Of a stretch of 64,000 nt of DNA, positions 26,857 to 34,776 are shown piece by piece. The position numbers and the translations under genes were made by a program. Positions within the stretch are counted from its first letter, which is position 1. The number at the start of each line of letters is the position of its first letter. Source of the stretch: CAVQCJ01 sp963711005 (GTDB taxonomy: Bacteria > Actinomycetota > Actinomycetes > Prado026); contig CAVQCJ010000002.1 of assembly GCA_963711005.1 (NCBI GenBank), positions 248,001-312,000 of the forward strand, read 5' to 3'. Below the pieces are notes generated by a model, which did not search any database, had not been told where the DNA came from, and saw only the letters and a program-made list of their open reading frames with translations.

Positions 26857-27159
26857 ATGACCGAGTACCAGATCACGTCGTGGCGGGAGCTGCCGTCCCT
26901 GGTCGTGGCCAGGAACGGCGACCACGTCGCCAAGGTCTCCCTCCCCCAGCGGTTCCAGGACGCGATCGACGAGGCGGCGATGCGGCTGGGCGAGACGTCC
27001 AGCGACGCATACCTCGACGGCTGGCAGCGCACCGACTGGGCCTCGTCGGACGACGCGCCGTCGGATGTCGCGGCGCAGGTGGCAGCGGGTCTGGAGGAGC
27101 AGTGGCCCCAGCCGATGCTGCAGGCGTTCCTGGACGGGATCGGACCGAGCCCGGCCTGA
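26857..27159 (+). CDS. Conserved small protein, 'virulence factor' family (PF13769-like)
   Basis: Protein of 100 aa, beginning MTEYQITSWRELPSLVVARN and with ARNGDHVAKVSLPQRFQDAI as the core. I recognise this as the small actinobacterial and proteobacterial family labelled virulence factor. The name is historical and gives no mechanism. It converges with the RNase A-like toxin gene (19 bases between stops) but runs on the other strand, so there is no reason to call it an immunity protein. Confidence 0.75.
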   Translation: MTEYQITSWRELPSLVVARNGDHVAKVSLPQRFQDAIDEAAMRLGETSSDAYLDGWQRTDWASSDDAPSDVAAQVAAGLEEQWPQPMLQAFLDGIGPSPA

Positions 27160-27178
27160 CTCCCGGGCCTTGCCGACA

Positions 27179-28678
27179 TCACGGCAGCGGGAACGCGGTG
27201 AGCATGATGTACCCGACCGGGCTGGCCGGCTCCCGGATCAGCACCACCTTGACCCGCGTCCCCACCTCCACGGATCGCGATCCCCTGCGCACCGTGGTGC
27301 CTGCCGCCGTGTGCATCTGCGTGAGGAGCTCCAGCTCGGGTTTGTCGCTCCCCAGCCATTCGGCGATGTGGACGGCCTGCCGGTCCATCACCTCGGCGAC
27401 CAGCTGCTCGGCGGCGGACCGGTCGGCGAACGCGGAGGCGGCCGAGAGCCGGTACTTCGCGAGACGCCGGCGCAGGGCCGCGGGGTCGAGACCGACGTGC
27501 CGGTCGATGAGGTGCCCGCCGGCCGCCTCGTGCCAGATCAACCCGCCGCCGGGGACCAGCCGCGACGAGACCCGGCCGCCGAGCAAGAGGTAGGTCTGCG
27601 CCCAGTCGTGAGCGTCGAGCAGCTCCTGCGCGCGACGCAGGTCCTCGGCGACCCTGGTGCTCGCAGCCACCAAGTCGGCGCTGCGGATCCCGCGGGCGAT
27701 CCCGTACGCCCCGCCGCTGCCGGCGGTCATCAGCGTGCCGGGCAGGACGGTGCCGACCCAGTGACCCCAGTCGCCTTGCCGGACGTCCTGCCAGTCGACG
27801 ACCGTCCCGAGCAGCTCGCCCGGGTGCGTGACCGCTCGCCCGACGCCGTGCCCCAAGCGGCTCCAGCCGTCCCCGATGGATCCATCCGCACCGAGCAGTC
27901 CGCCGACGAGGGCGAGTGGCCCGGTGACGTCGCCCCGCAGCGCATCGAGCACTCCGGCCAGCCGCGAACCGGCCGACCCGTCCTCGGCGGGGAGCACTCC
28001 CGCGGCCACCAGTGCGTCGTGCTGCCGACGGACCGCGGCCGCGCGCGCTGCCGTCGTGCCCGAGGCCAACAGGTCGAAGACCCCACCTGCCCGGTCCACC
28101 GCGAGCCGCGCCTCCCGAGCGGCAGTTCGCGCCTGCTCGGCCACCTGGTCGGCAGCAGTGCGGATCGCCGTCGCCCAGGCCTGCAACCGCTGCAGCTCGG
28201 CGGCCGCGAGCTGGGCCCCGGCGATGAGCTCGCCCGCCTGGACCGGTGACCGAAGGACCGCCACCGCATGGCCCCTGGAGGCGTCATAGCGTCGCCACGC
28301 GGCGGACAGGTCGTCGCGCTCGCGGACCAGGTGCTCGGCCCGCCGGGCAGCCTCCCTGGCTCGCCCCTGGGCCAGGTCCAGCGCCTGCGCGAACTGCTCG
28401 CAGGCCGCCCCCGCGAGCAGCAGCACGCGACCAGCGGTCGCCAGTCTGTCCGTCTGCCCCGCGACGGCACCCTCGTACTGCGCGGAGGCGACCCCGCACC
28501 ACCGCTGGGTCACGCGCATCGCCTCGCCGTCGGCCCGCAGCCGCCACGCGACCAGGCCCAGGGCCTGCCCTGCATCGGACAGGAGGCCCCCGCGCCGACG
28601 GACGCCGGCGGGGTCTCCGGGAGGCACCGCGACCGCCGGCAGCCGCACGCGCAGACCGGCTGCGGCCGCGTCGGTCAC
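27179..28678 (-). CDS. Type VII-linked polymorphic toxin with C-terminal RNase A-like domain
   Basis: Large effector-type protein, 499 aa. Residues about 30-260 are Ala-rich helices without a signal peptide, as in ESX-exported proteins. A pretoxin-like stretch follows (VVDWQDVRQGDWGHWVGTV, near 295-320). Residues 377-499 match the bacterial CdiA-CT RNase A fold: LIWHEAAGGHLIDRHVG (H383, H389, H394), SAASAFADRSAAE, then VVLIREP and VGYIMLTAFP at the end. Such domains cleave RNA in target cells. The GTG start overlaps the preceding stop (GTGA). No same-strand immunity gene follows it. Confidence 0.82.
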   Translation of the reverse strand: MTDAAAAGLRVRLPAVAVPPGDPAGVRRRGGLLSDAGQALGLVAWRLRADGEAMRVTQRWCGVASAQYEGAVAGQTDRLATAGRVLLLAGAACEQFAQALDLAQGRAREAARRAEHLVRERDDLSAAWRRYDASRGHAVAVLRSPVQAGELIAGAQLAAAELQRLQAWATAIRTAADQVAEQARTAAREARLAVDRAGGVFDLLASGTTAARAAAVRRQHDALVAAGVLPAEDGSAGSRLAGVLDALRGDVTGPLALVGGLLGADGSIGDGWSRLGHGVGRAVTHPGELLGTVVDWQDVRQGDWGHWVGTVLPGTLMTAGSGGAYGIARGIRSADLVAASTRVAEDLRRAQELLDAHDWAQTYLLLGGRVSSRLVPGGGLIWHEAAGGHLIDRHVGLDPAALRRRLAKYRLSAASAFADRSAAEQLVAEVMDRQAVHIAEWLGSDKPELELLTQMHTAAGTTVRRGSRSVEVGTRVKVVLIREPASPVGYIMLTAFPLP

Positions 28679-28989
28679 GGCGCACCTGCCGCCGTCGCGG
28701 CGTCGGTGCGCAGGTAGTCGGCGGCGGCAGACTCGACCGAGACCGACAGCTCGGCCACCTGACGCGCGAGCAGACCCAGCTCGTCCAGCCACGCCCGGCC
28801 CATCCCGGCGAACGAGCCCTGCGCGGCTCCGAACAGTCCGACCGCGTCGAGGCTGCCGGCGAGTGACGCGACCGACTCGTCGACCACACGGACCGCGGCC
28901 CGGACTCCCGCGGCCGCCTCGACGAGCGCCGGTGGACGCACCACGATCGGTCCACCGGCCGGCTCGCGAGGCTGCGCGAACGGCGTCAA
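28675..28989 (-). CDS. Small helical ESX-like partner protein
   Basis: Protein of 104 aa with two long predicted helices separated near LDAVGLFGAAQGSFAGMG and a final VESAAADYLRTDAATAAGAP. Size and layout suit a WXG100-superfamily partner, but no W-x-G is present. The start is inferred as TTG 28989, overlapping the WXG100 stop (TTGA), because the frame then fits translational coupling; a GTG inside is possible. It probably pairs with the WXG100 protein or chaperones the toxin N-terminus. Confidence 0.65.
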   Translation of the reverse strand: MTPFAQPREPAGGPIVVRPPALVEAAAGVRAAVRVVDESVASLAGSLDAVGLFGAAQGSFAGMGRAWLDELGLLARQVAELSVSVESAAADYLRTDAATAAGAP

Positions 28990-29282
28990 CGACCGAAGCG
29001 GGCCGCGACGGACTGTTCGTTGGCGGCGTAGTCCGCGGCGGCACCTTGCATGAGCACGGCGATGTCGGACAGTGCCTGCTGCAGCTGGTGCGAGCTGCTC
29101 TGCCACTGCTGCCACAGCTGCGTGAAGCGAGTCTGGGCGGCGCCGGCCCAGTCCGTACCGAGCGGGGCCACGTCGGCGGCCAGCCGACCCAGCGTGCTCT
29201 CGATTCCGTCGGCGCCGCCCCGCAACCGGCCCGCTACGCCGGCGAGCTGGTCGGGAGTGACCCGGATCAGACCCGTGCTCAC
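28986..29282 (-). CDS. WXG100 family type VII secretion target
   Basis: Protein of 98 aa with the helix-turn-helix hairpin of ESAT-6-like proteins. The turn contains W45-A-G47 (GTDWAGAAQTRF), and the second helix runs through SSHQLQQALSDIAVLMQGAAADY, ending in a Y-x-x-x-E motif (YAANE), the export signal of the family. The GTG start at 29282 has GGAGG seven bases upstream. It opens a three-gene coupled unit with the ESX-like partner and the toxin, divergent from eccC. Confidence 0.92.
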   Translation of the reverse strand: MSTGLIRVTPDQLAGVAGRLRGGADGIESTLGRLAADVAPLGTDWAGAAQTRFTQLWQQWQSSSHQLQQALSDIAVLMQGAAADYAANEQSVAARFGR

Positions 29283-29430
29283 TGATGACCTCCTGTGGAC
29301 GCCGGACCGGGCTGGTCCGGGTGCGTCCGGTAGAAAACGGGGTCCGACCCGGCCGCGGCAACCGGCGACGGCGTGCCTGTGGACATCCCCGCAGCTGTGG
29401 ACTGCCGCACGACGACCAGGAGGTCTTGCG
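29283..29430. promoter_or_regulatory. Divergent control region of the type VII locus
   Basis: The gap of 148 bases between the esx and eccC starts holds a perfect dyad CCGGACC-GGGCT-GGTCCGG (29302-29320). It also has three TGTGGAC copies (29294, 29378, 29396), more than chance would give in this length. AGGAGG for eccC lies at 29418. I see no clear -10/-35 pair. Confidence 0.5.
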
Positions 29431-32400
29431 ATGCCTGCGCCGGCACCGGCCGGTTCGATCCCTGTGCTGCGGGCCGGGCGGCGCTACCGCCCGCTGCCGG
29501 CGAAGCGCACGATCGAGCTCGCCGCGCCGCCTCCGCACGAGGACGGACCTGAGCCCGGGCAGACCCCGGCGCTGCTCGTCGCACTGCTGTCGGCCGGGTC
29601 GGGCGCCGGCTTCGCGGTGCTGTCCGGCGACCTGCGCTACCTGTTCGTGTGCCTGGCGCTCGCGCTGGCGTCACTGGGCACCGGCCGGCTGACGACGCGC
29701 ACGGCTCGGCGCGCCCGGGAACGCATCCGTGCACACCGCGCCGACGCGTACCTCGCGCACGTGGACCGCGCCGGCGCGCACGCCCGTGTGTCAGCGCAGC
29801 ACCAGCGGGACGCCTTGGAGTCCCGGCACCCTTCGGTCACGCGGTCGTGCGCGGCGCTGACCGGTCAGCTCGACCGGGAGAGCCCGATCCGGCTGTGGCA
29901 GCACCGGCCTGAGCATGCCGACTTCGGCTCCGTCCGCCTCGGTAGCGGGCCGGTGGCTGCCCGCGTCACCGTCGCCGCCCCGCCTTCGGAGCAGCCGTTC
30001 GACCCGGGGGCGGAGCCGTTGCGGGCGGCCGCCCAGGTCACCGCCGACGCGACGAGCACGGTCCGCGGCTGCCCGGTCCTGCTCGACCTGCGCGGTCTGC
30101 GCTGCGTCGCGGTCATGGGCACGGCACCGCTGGTGCGCGCACACGTTCGCGCCTGGCTCGTCCAGCTGGCAACGACCCATTCGCCGACCGATCTGCTCGT
30201 GATCCTCCCGCGGCCGGCGCAGGCTCGCGCCGACGCGGACGCGCAGCCCGACTGGGGCTGGGCCGGCTGGCTTCCGCAGACCCGCACACCGCCCGCCCTG
30301 GGCGGTGACCAGCGGGACCTGAGCCGTGCCGCGCGCACCGTCGCCGTCGCAGCGGACGCCGTCGGGCCCTTGCTCCGTGCCTGGCACGCGTGGGCGGTCG
30401 TCGTGGTCGACGGGTCCGGTCGGGACGGCTCCGTGGCCCTGCCCGGCCGGGCTGCGCGAGCCGGCGACCCGTCGACCACCTACGTCGTGACGATCTCGAC
30501 GGACGACGAGCTCCCGGCCGGGTACGACGCCGTCGTCCGCCTCGAGCCGGACGGGACCTGCACGGTGGTACGAGCCGGCCCCGACGGCGAGGTCGTCACC
30601 GGCATCGTCCCGGAGTCGCTGACGGAAGCTGCGGCCCGCCGGGCGGCGCTCACCCTCGCGCCCATGGTGGTGTGCGGAGCCGACGACGACAACGGCCCTG
30701 CGCCGACGGCGCGCCCGGTGCCGCTGAGCGAGCTCCTCGCCGCGTCGGCGCACCTGCCACCGCTGGTCGTCCCCCTCGGTCGCGGCGCCGATGACTCGCA
30801 GCTCGACCTCGACCTGCGCGAGGCGGCGGACGGGGGCGACGGGCCGCACGGTGTCCTCGTCGGTGCCACCGGGTCGGGCAAGTCCGAGCTGTTGCGGTCC
30901 CTCGTGCTCGGGCTCGCCACGAGCAGCGGCCCCGAAGACCTGGCGCTGGTCCTGGTCGACTTCAAAGGCGGGGCCACGTTCGACCCGGTCGCGACCCTGC
31001 CGCACGTGGCCGGACTCGTCACGAACCTGGCCGCCGACCTGGCCGGGATCGACCGCTTCCAGCGCTCGCTCGAGGGCGAGCTGGACGAGCGTCAGCAGCT
31101 CCTCAGGGCCGCCGGCTGCGAGTCCGTCCGGAGTTACCGCCGGACGCTCGCTGCCAGCGGCACGCGCCGGCACGCGCAAGCGCCTGCGCCGGACCTGCTG
31201 GTGGTGGTCGACGAGTTCGGCGAGCTGCTCGAGGTGCAGCCAGACCTGCTGGACACGTTCGTACGGATCGGGCGACTGGGCCGCTCGCTGGGAGTGCACC
31301 TGCTGCTGTCCTCGCAGCGGCTCGACGAAGGCCGGCTACGAGGGCTCGAGTCGCACCTGGGCTACCGGATCGCGCTGCGTACCTACACGGCGGCCGAGTC
31401 GACGGCGGTGCTGGGAACACCGGCGGCGTACGAGCTCCCGCGCACTCCCGGTCTCGGACTGCTGCGGACCTCCGCCGGCATCCGCGCGTTCCGGGCGGCC
31501 ACCGCCTCGAACCCCCTCCCGGCCCGGACCGGTCCGACCCGCGAAGTCGTCCGGCTGATGGCGCCCTGGACCCCGGCTCCACCCACGACACCGGCCGCAC
31601 CGGCCGCTGTCACCGCCGACGGACTCGGTGCACTCGTCCACCGGATCCGGGCATCGACGGCCGAGCGAGCCCGTCCCGTGTGCCTGCCGGACCTCCCCGA
31701 ACGCCTGCCGTTGGCGCACCTGATGCGATCAGATCCGGGCCCGGGCACAGTCGTCGGCCTGGTCGACCGGCCTGCGTCGCGGCGCCAGGAGGTCCTGCGC
31801 CTCGACCTGGTCGACGGTGGGCACCTCGCCGTCGTCGGCACCCTTCGATCCGGACGTTCCACCTTCCTGCGGACGCTCGCCACGGCGCTGGCCGCCGACC
31901 GCGACGCCTCCGCCCTGCGCCTGTACGCCCTCGACCTCGGCGACTCGTTGGCCGGCCTGAGCACACTCCCGCAGACGGCCGCAGTGGCCGCCGGGCGTGA
32001 CCGGCGGGCACTGCTGGCGGTGCTCGACGAGCTCGCCGCGGTCGCGGACGAACGGACCGACGAGTCTGGGACCGGCGATGAACCCGCGCTGCTCCACCTG
32101 CTGCTGGTCGACGACGTCGGCCGGCTGCGACGCGAGCACCCGGACGCGGAGGAGTCGCTGGTCGGGCTCGCCGCGGCCGGCCGCTCCGCCGGCCTACGGC
32201 TCGCGCTGACCGCGGCTCGCTGGTCGGACCTGCGCCCACCCCTGCTCGACGCCGTCGCGACTCGGCTGGAGCTGCACCTTGACGAACCCGCCGACTCCCG
32301 CTGGCCGCGCGCGCACGCGACCACGATCCCGGTCGGGCCGGGCGGCGGGCTGTCGCCGGACGGGGCGCCGCTGCGGCTGGCGGTCGCGGACGGCACCGAG

Positions 32401-33252
32401 CCGGTCGCCCGGCACCCGGCCGGACTGCGCGCCCCGGCTGTCGTCCCGTTGCCGAGCCGGATCGTCGAGGACGACATCGGCGCCACGATCCGCCCCACCG
32501 ACGACCAGGACGCCTTCGTCCTCGGCGTCCGGGAACGGCGGTCGGCGCCGGTCCTGATCCGGCTGCTGCGTCCCGGGGCGCACCTGCTGCTGATCGGCGA
32601 CCGGGGCAGCGGCCGCACCACGCAGCTCCTTCGCGCCGCACACCGGCTCGCCGCCGGCCACCGGGTCGACCGGATCCGCCTGCACGTCGTCGACCCGCGC
32701 CGGTCGCTGGCCGTGCTGGCCGACCTGCCGCACGTCGAGGCGCACGCGTACGACCAGCGGTCGCTGGAGTCGCTCGTGACCGGGCTGGCGGCCGTCCTGC
32801 AGAGGCGGCGCCCGCCGGCCGGTCTGTCGATGCGGGAGCTCGCAGCGCGGAGCTGGTGGGACGGGCCCGAGCACGTCCTGGTGGTGGACGACCAGGACCT
32901 GCTCCCAGGCGCCGACCAGGCCGGGTTCGCTCTGGCGTCGGGTCCAGCACCGGGTCTGGCCGCGCTGGCCGGGTTCCTGCCGCACGCCGCCGACCTGGGT
33001 TGGCACGTGCTGCTGGCCCGCCCCGTGACAGGACTCGCGCGTGCGGCGTACGACCCGTTCCTGACCCGCCTGCGCGAGTGCGCGACCGCGACCCTCGTGC
33101 TCTCCGGCGACCGCGCCGAGGGGCCGGTGGCCGGCGGGGTCGGCGCGGTCGCGATGCCGCCCGGTCGCGGTCGGCTGCTGCTCGCGTCCGGCGGGCCGGC
33201 CGGCGGCGAGCTCGTCCAGTGCGCGCTGCCGGCAGGCGCGGTTCCCCCGTGA
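29431..33252 (+). CDS. EccC-type FtsK/SpoIIIE ATPase of a type VII secretion system
   Basis: Motor protein of 1273 aa that should pull WXG100-type substrates across the membrane. Two hydrophobic segments lie near residues 47-95. Three ATPase domains follow. The first has intact Walker A GATGSGKS (478-485) and Walker B LALVLVDFKGG and LLVVVDEFGEL. The second and third have degenerate P-loops, GTLRSGRS (803) and GDRGSGRT (1056), with the lysine replaced by arginine. This is the usual EccC pattern of one active and two regulatory ATPases. No FHA domain is present. It overlaps the ubiquitin-like gene by GTGA. Confidence 0.93.
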   Translation: MPAPAPAGSIPVLRAGRRYRPLPAKRTIELAAPPPHEDGPEPGQTPALLVALLSAGSGAGFAVLSGDLRYLFVCLALALASLGTGRLTTRTARRARERIRAHRADAYLAHVDRAGAHARVSAQHQRDALESRHPSVTRSCAALTGQLDRESPIRLWQHRPEHADFGSVRLGSGPVAARVTVAAPPSEQPFDPGAEPLRAAAQVTADATSTVRGCPVLLDLRGLRCVAVMGTAPLVRAHVRAWLVQLATTHSPTDLLVILPRPAQARADADAQPDWGWAGWLPQTRTPPALGGDQRDLSRAARTVAVAADAVGPLLRAWHAWAVVVVDGSGRDGSVALPGRAARAGDPSTTYVVTISTDDELPAGYDAVVRLEPDGTCTVVRAGPDGEVVTGIVPESLTEAAARRAALTLAPMVVCGADDDNGPAPTARPVPLSELLAASAHLPPLVVPLGRGADDSQLDLDLREAADGGDGPHGVLVGATGSGKSELLRSLVLGLATSSGPEDLALVLVDFKGGATFDPVATLPHVAGLVTNLAADLAGIDRFQRSLEGELDERQQLLRAAGCESVRSYRRTLAASGTRRHAQAPAPDLLVVVDEFGELLEVQPDLLDTFVRIGRLGRSLGVHLLLSSQRLDEGRLRGLESHLGYRIALRTYTAAESTAVLGTPAAYELPRTPGLGLLRTSAGIRAFRAATASNPLPARTGPTREVVRLMAPWTPAPPTTPAAPAAVTADGLGALVHRIRASTAERARPVCLPDLPERLPLAHLMRSDPGPGTVVGLVDRPASRRQEVLRLDLVDGGHLAVVGTLRSGRSTFLRTLATALAADRDASALRLYALDLGDSLAGLSTLPQTAAVAAGRDRRALLAVLDELAAVADERTDESGTGDEPALLHLLLVDDVGRLRREHPDAEESLVGLAAAGRSAGLRLALTAARWSDLRPPLLDAVATRLELHLDEPADSRWPRAHATTIPVGPGGGLSPDGAPLRLAVADGTEPVARHPAGLRAPAVVPLPSRIVEDDIGATIRPTDDQDAFVLGVRERRSAPVLIRLLRPGAHLLLIGDRGSGRTTQLLRAAHRLAAGHRVDRIRLHVVDPRRSLAVLADLPHVEAHAYDQRSLESLVTGLAAVLQRRRPPAGLSMRELAARSWWDGPEHVLVVDDQDLLPGADQAGFALASGPAPGLAALAGFLPHAADLGWHVLLARPVTGLARAAYDPFLTRLRECATATLVLSGDRAEGPVAGGVGAVAMPPGRGRLLLASGGPAGGELVQCALPAGAVPP

Positions 33253-33569
33253 CCGATGGCGAGGCCGTGCTGCTGCCGGTGCGCGCGGGCGCAGGATGCG
33301 GCGGCGGTCCTGGAGCAGAGATCGGCGTGGCGGCCCTTGCCGACGTTCCCGTCGCGACCTTGGCGGCGGCACTGGCCCAGCTGGACGGACTGGCCGGGTC
33401 GGGCGGGTCCGACGCAGCGACGACGTGCCAGGGCTGGGTGCTCGCCCCGGACGACGGCTCTCCCGCGTGGCCCCCGGATGCGACGTTGCGCACGCTCGAC
33501 GTGCTGGACGGCACCCCGGTCGTGCTGCGCCGCCTCGGCTCCGGCGGGGTCAGCGCCGCCAGATCATGA
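33249..33569 (+). CDS. Ubiquitin-like (YukD/EsaB-like) type VII accessory protein
   Basis: Small protein of 106 aa with a beta-grasp pattern: EIGVAALADVPVATLAAAL, WVLAPDDG and PPDATLRTLDVLDGTPVVLRRL. It resembles the N-terminal domain of EccD, but no membrane helices follow, so it is free-standing as in Firmicutes. The GTG start overlaps the EccC stop by GTGA, and its stop overlaps the convergent PP2C gene by 20 bases. The family is needed for secretion in known systems. The assignment rests on fold pattern and position. Confidence 0.7.
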   Translation: MTDGEAVLLPVRAGAGCGGGPGAEIGVAALADVPVATLAAALAQLDGLAGSGGSDAATTCQGWVLAPDDGSPAWPPDATLRTLDVLDGTPVVLRRLGSGGVSAARS

Positions 33570-34653
33570 CGACCGCGCGGTCGTCGCTCTCCCCCGCGCG
33601 CAACGCGTCGAGCAGGCGACGGGCGCCGCGCCGGAAGCCCCGCGGGACGAGACGCTCGGCCTCGCCGAGGAGCCGGTCGATGCCGACGGTGATGTCGCGC
33701 CCTGGACGCTCCACCAGACCGTCGGTGTAGAGCAGCAGCGCGTCGCCGTGGCCGAGGTTGCCACGGCTGAAGTCGTACTTCGCCTGCGGTTCGATCCCCA
33801 GCGCGATGCCCTCCGCGTCGAGCAGCTGCCACGTTCCCGACCCGGCGGTGAAGTGCGCGGCCGGTGGGTGCCCCGCGGACGCGACGAGGAAGTCACCGTC
33901 GTGCAGGTCGATCGCGACGTGCACCGCGGTCGCGAACCCCTCCTCCCATCCCTGTCGCACGAGGTAAGCGTTCGCCGCCGTGAGGAACTCCTCGGACGGG
34001 GTCGCCCCCAGGAGACCGCCGAACGCGCCGGACAGCAGCAGCGCGCGGGTCCCCGCGTCGACACCCTTGCCGGACACGTCCACGAGCACGATCTCGAGGC
34101 GGTCATCCGTACCCTGGCCGGCGACCAGGAAGTCACCGGAGAAAGACGCGCCCCCGGCCGGCCGGAGCACGACGTCTGTCGACCAGTCCGGCGGAAGCTC
34201 GGGCAGCTCGCCCTGCGCGCGCAACCGGTCCCGCAGGTCGACCAGCATCGACTCCCCGCGCATGCCCTGCACCCCCAGCCGCGCGCGCGAGCGGGCCACC
34301 AGCAGCACGATGATCGCCGTCGCGGCGATGACGATCAGGTTGCCCTGATGCACCGAGCGGATGCCGTTGTGGCCGATCAGCCAGGCCAGCTCGCCGGCGA
34401 CGACTCCCAGCAACAGCACAAGGCTCCGTGGCGAAAGCGTGAACCCGCCGATGAGGATCACCAGGACCACCGCGGCCGGTGGCACCCACTCCGGCGAGCT
34501 GGTGGTCGCCAGGCCGATCAGGAGGATGGCGGCGACGAGGGCCAGCAGCGCGAACCCGTCGGTCCGCAGGAACCCCCGGCGCAGGCGGGCCCAGGCCCGT
34601 GCGACGGAACGGACCGCTCGGACCGGTAGTGAGGGGGAGCTACCGGTAGCCAT
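33550..34653 (-). CDS. Membrane PP2C-type (SpoIIE domain) phosphatase
   Basis: Protein of 367 aa. About four helices (LALVAAILLIGLATT, AVVLVILIGGFTL, VLLLGVVAGELAWLIG, LIVIAATAIIVLLVAR) anchor a C-terminal PPM phosphatase. The metal-binding motifs are ASFSGDFLVA, VLVDVSGKG, VASAGHPPA, LLLYTDGLVE and GESDDRAVVMIW. Such RsbU/RsbP-type enzymes dephosphorylate anti-sigma antagonists in general stress signalling. No partner sits next to it. ATG 34653 fixes the sensible start, without a clear ribosome site. Confidence 0.9.
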   Translation of the reverse strand: MATGSSPSLPVRAVRSVARAWARLRRGFLRTDGFALLALVAAILLIGLATTSSPEWVPPAAVVLVILIGGFTLSPRSLVLLLGVVAGELAWLIGHNGIRSVHQGNLIVIAATAIIVLLVARSRARLGVQGMRGESMLVDLRDRLRAQGELPELPPDWSTDVVLRPAGGASFSGDFLVAGQGTDDRLEIVLVDVSGKGVDAGTRALLLSGAFGGLLGATPSEEFLTAANAYLVRQGWEEGFATAVHVAIDLHDGDFLVASAGHPPAAHFTAGSGTWQLLDAEGIALGIEPQAKYDFSRGNLGHGDALLLYTDGLVERPGRDITVGIDRLLGEAERLVPRGFRRGARRLLDALRAGESDDRAVVMIWRR

Positions 34654-34776
34654 CGCGGCGACAGTACCGGCGCGGGCCCTGGCCGGGGTCCTGATCACCG
34701 GCGTCACCGGGCACAGATCACCCGTGCGGGTGCAAACAAGGTCGACCCGGACCCGGGCGTCCGGTAGGAAGGCCGC

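Noticed and set aside
26857..27159. Immunity protein for the RNase A-like toxin
   Set aside because: It is on the opposite strand, convergent, and belongs to a small family found widely without toxins.
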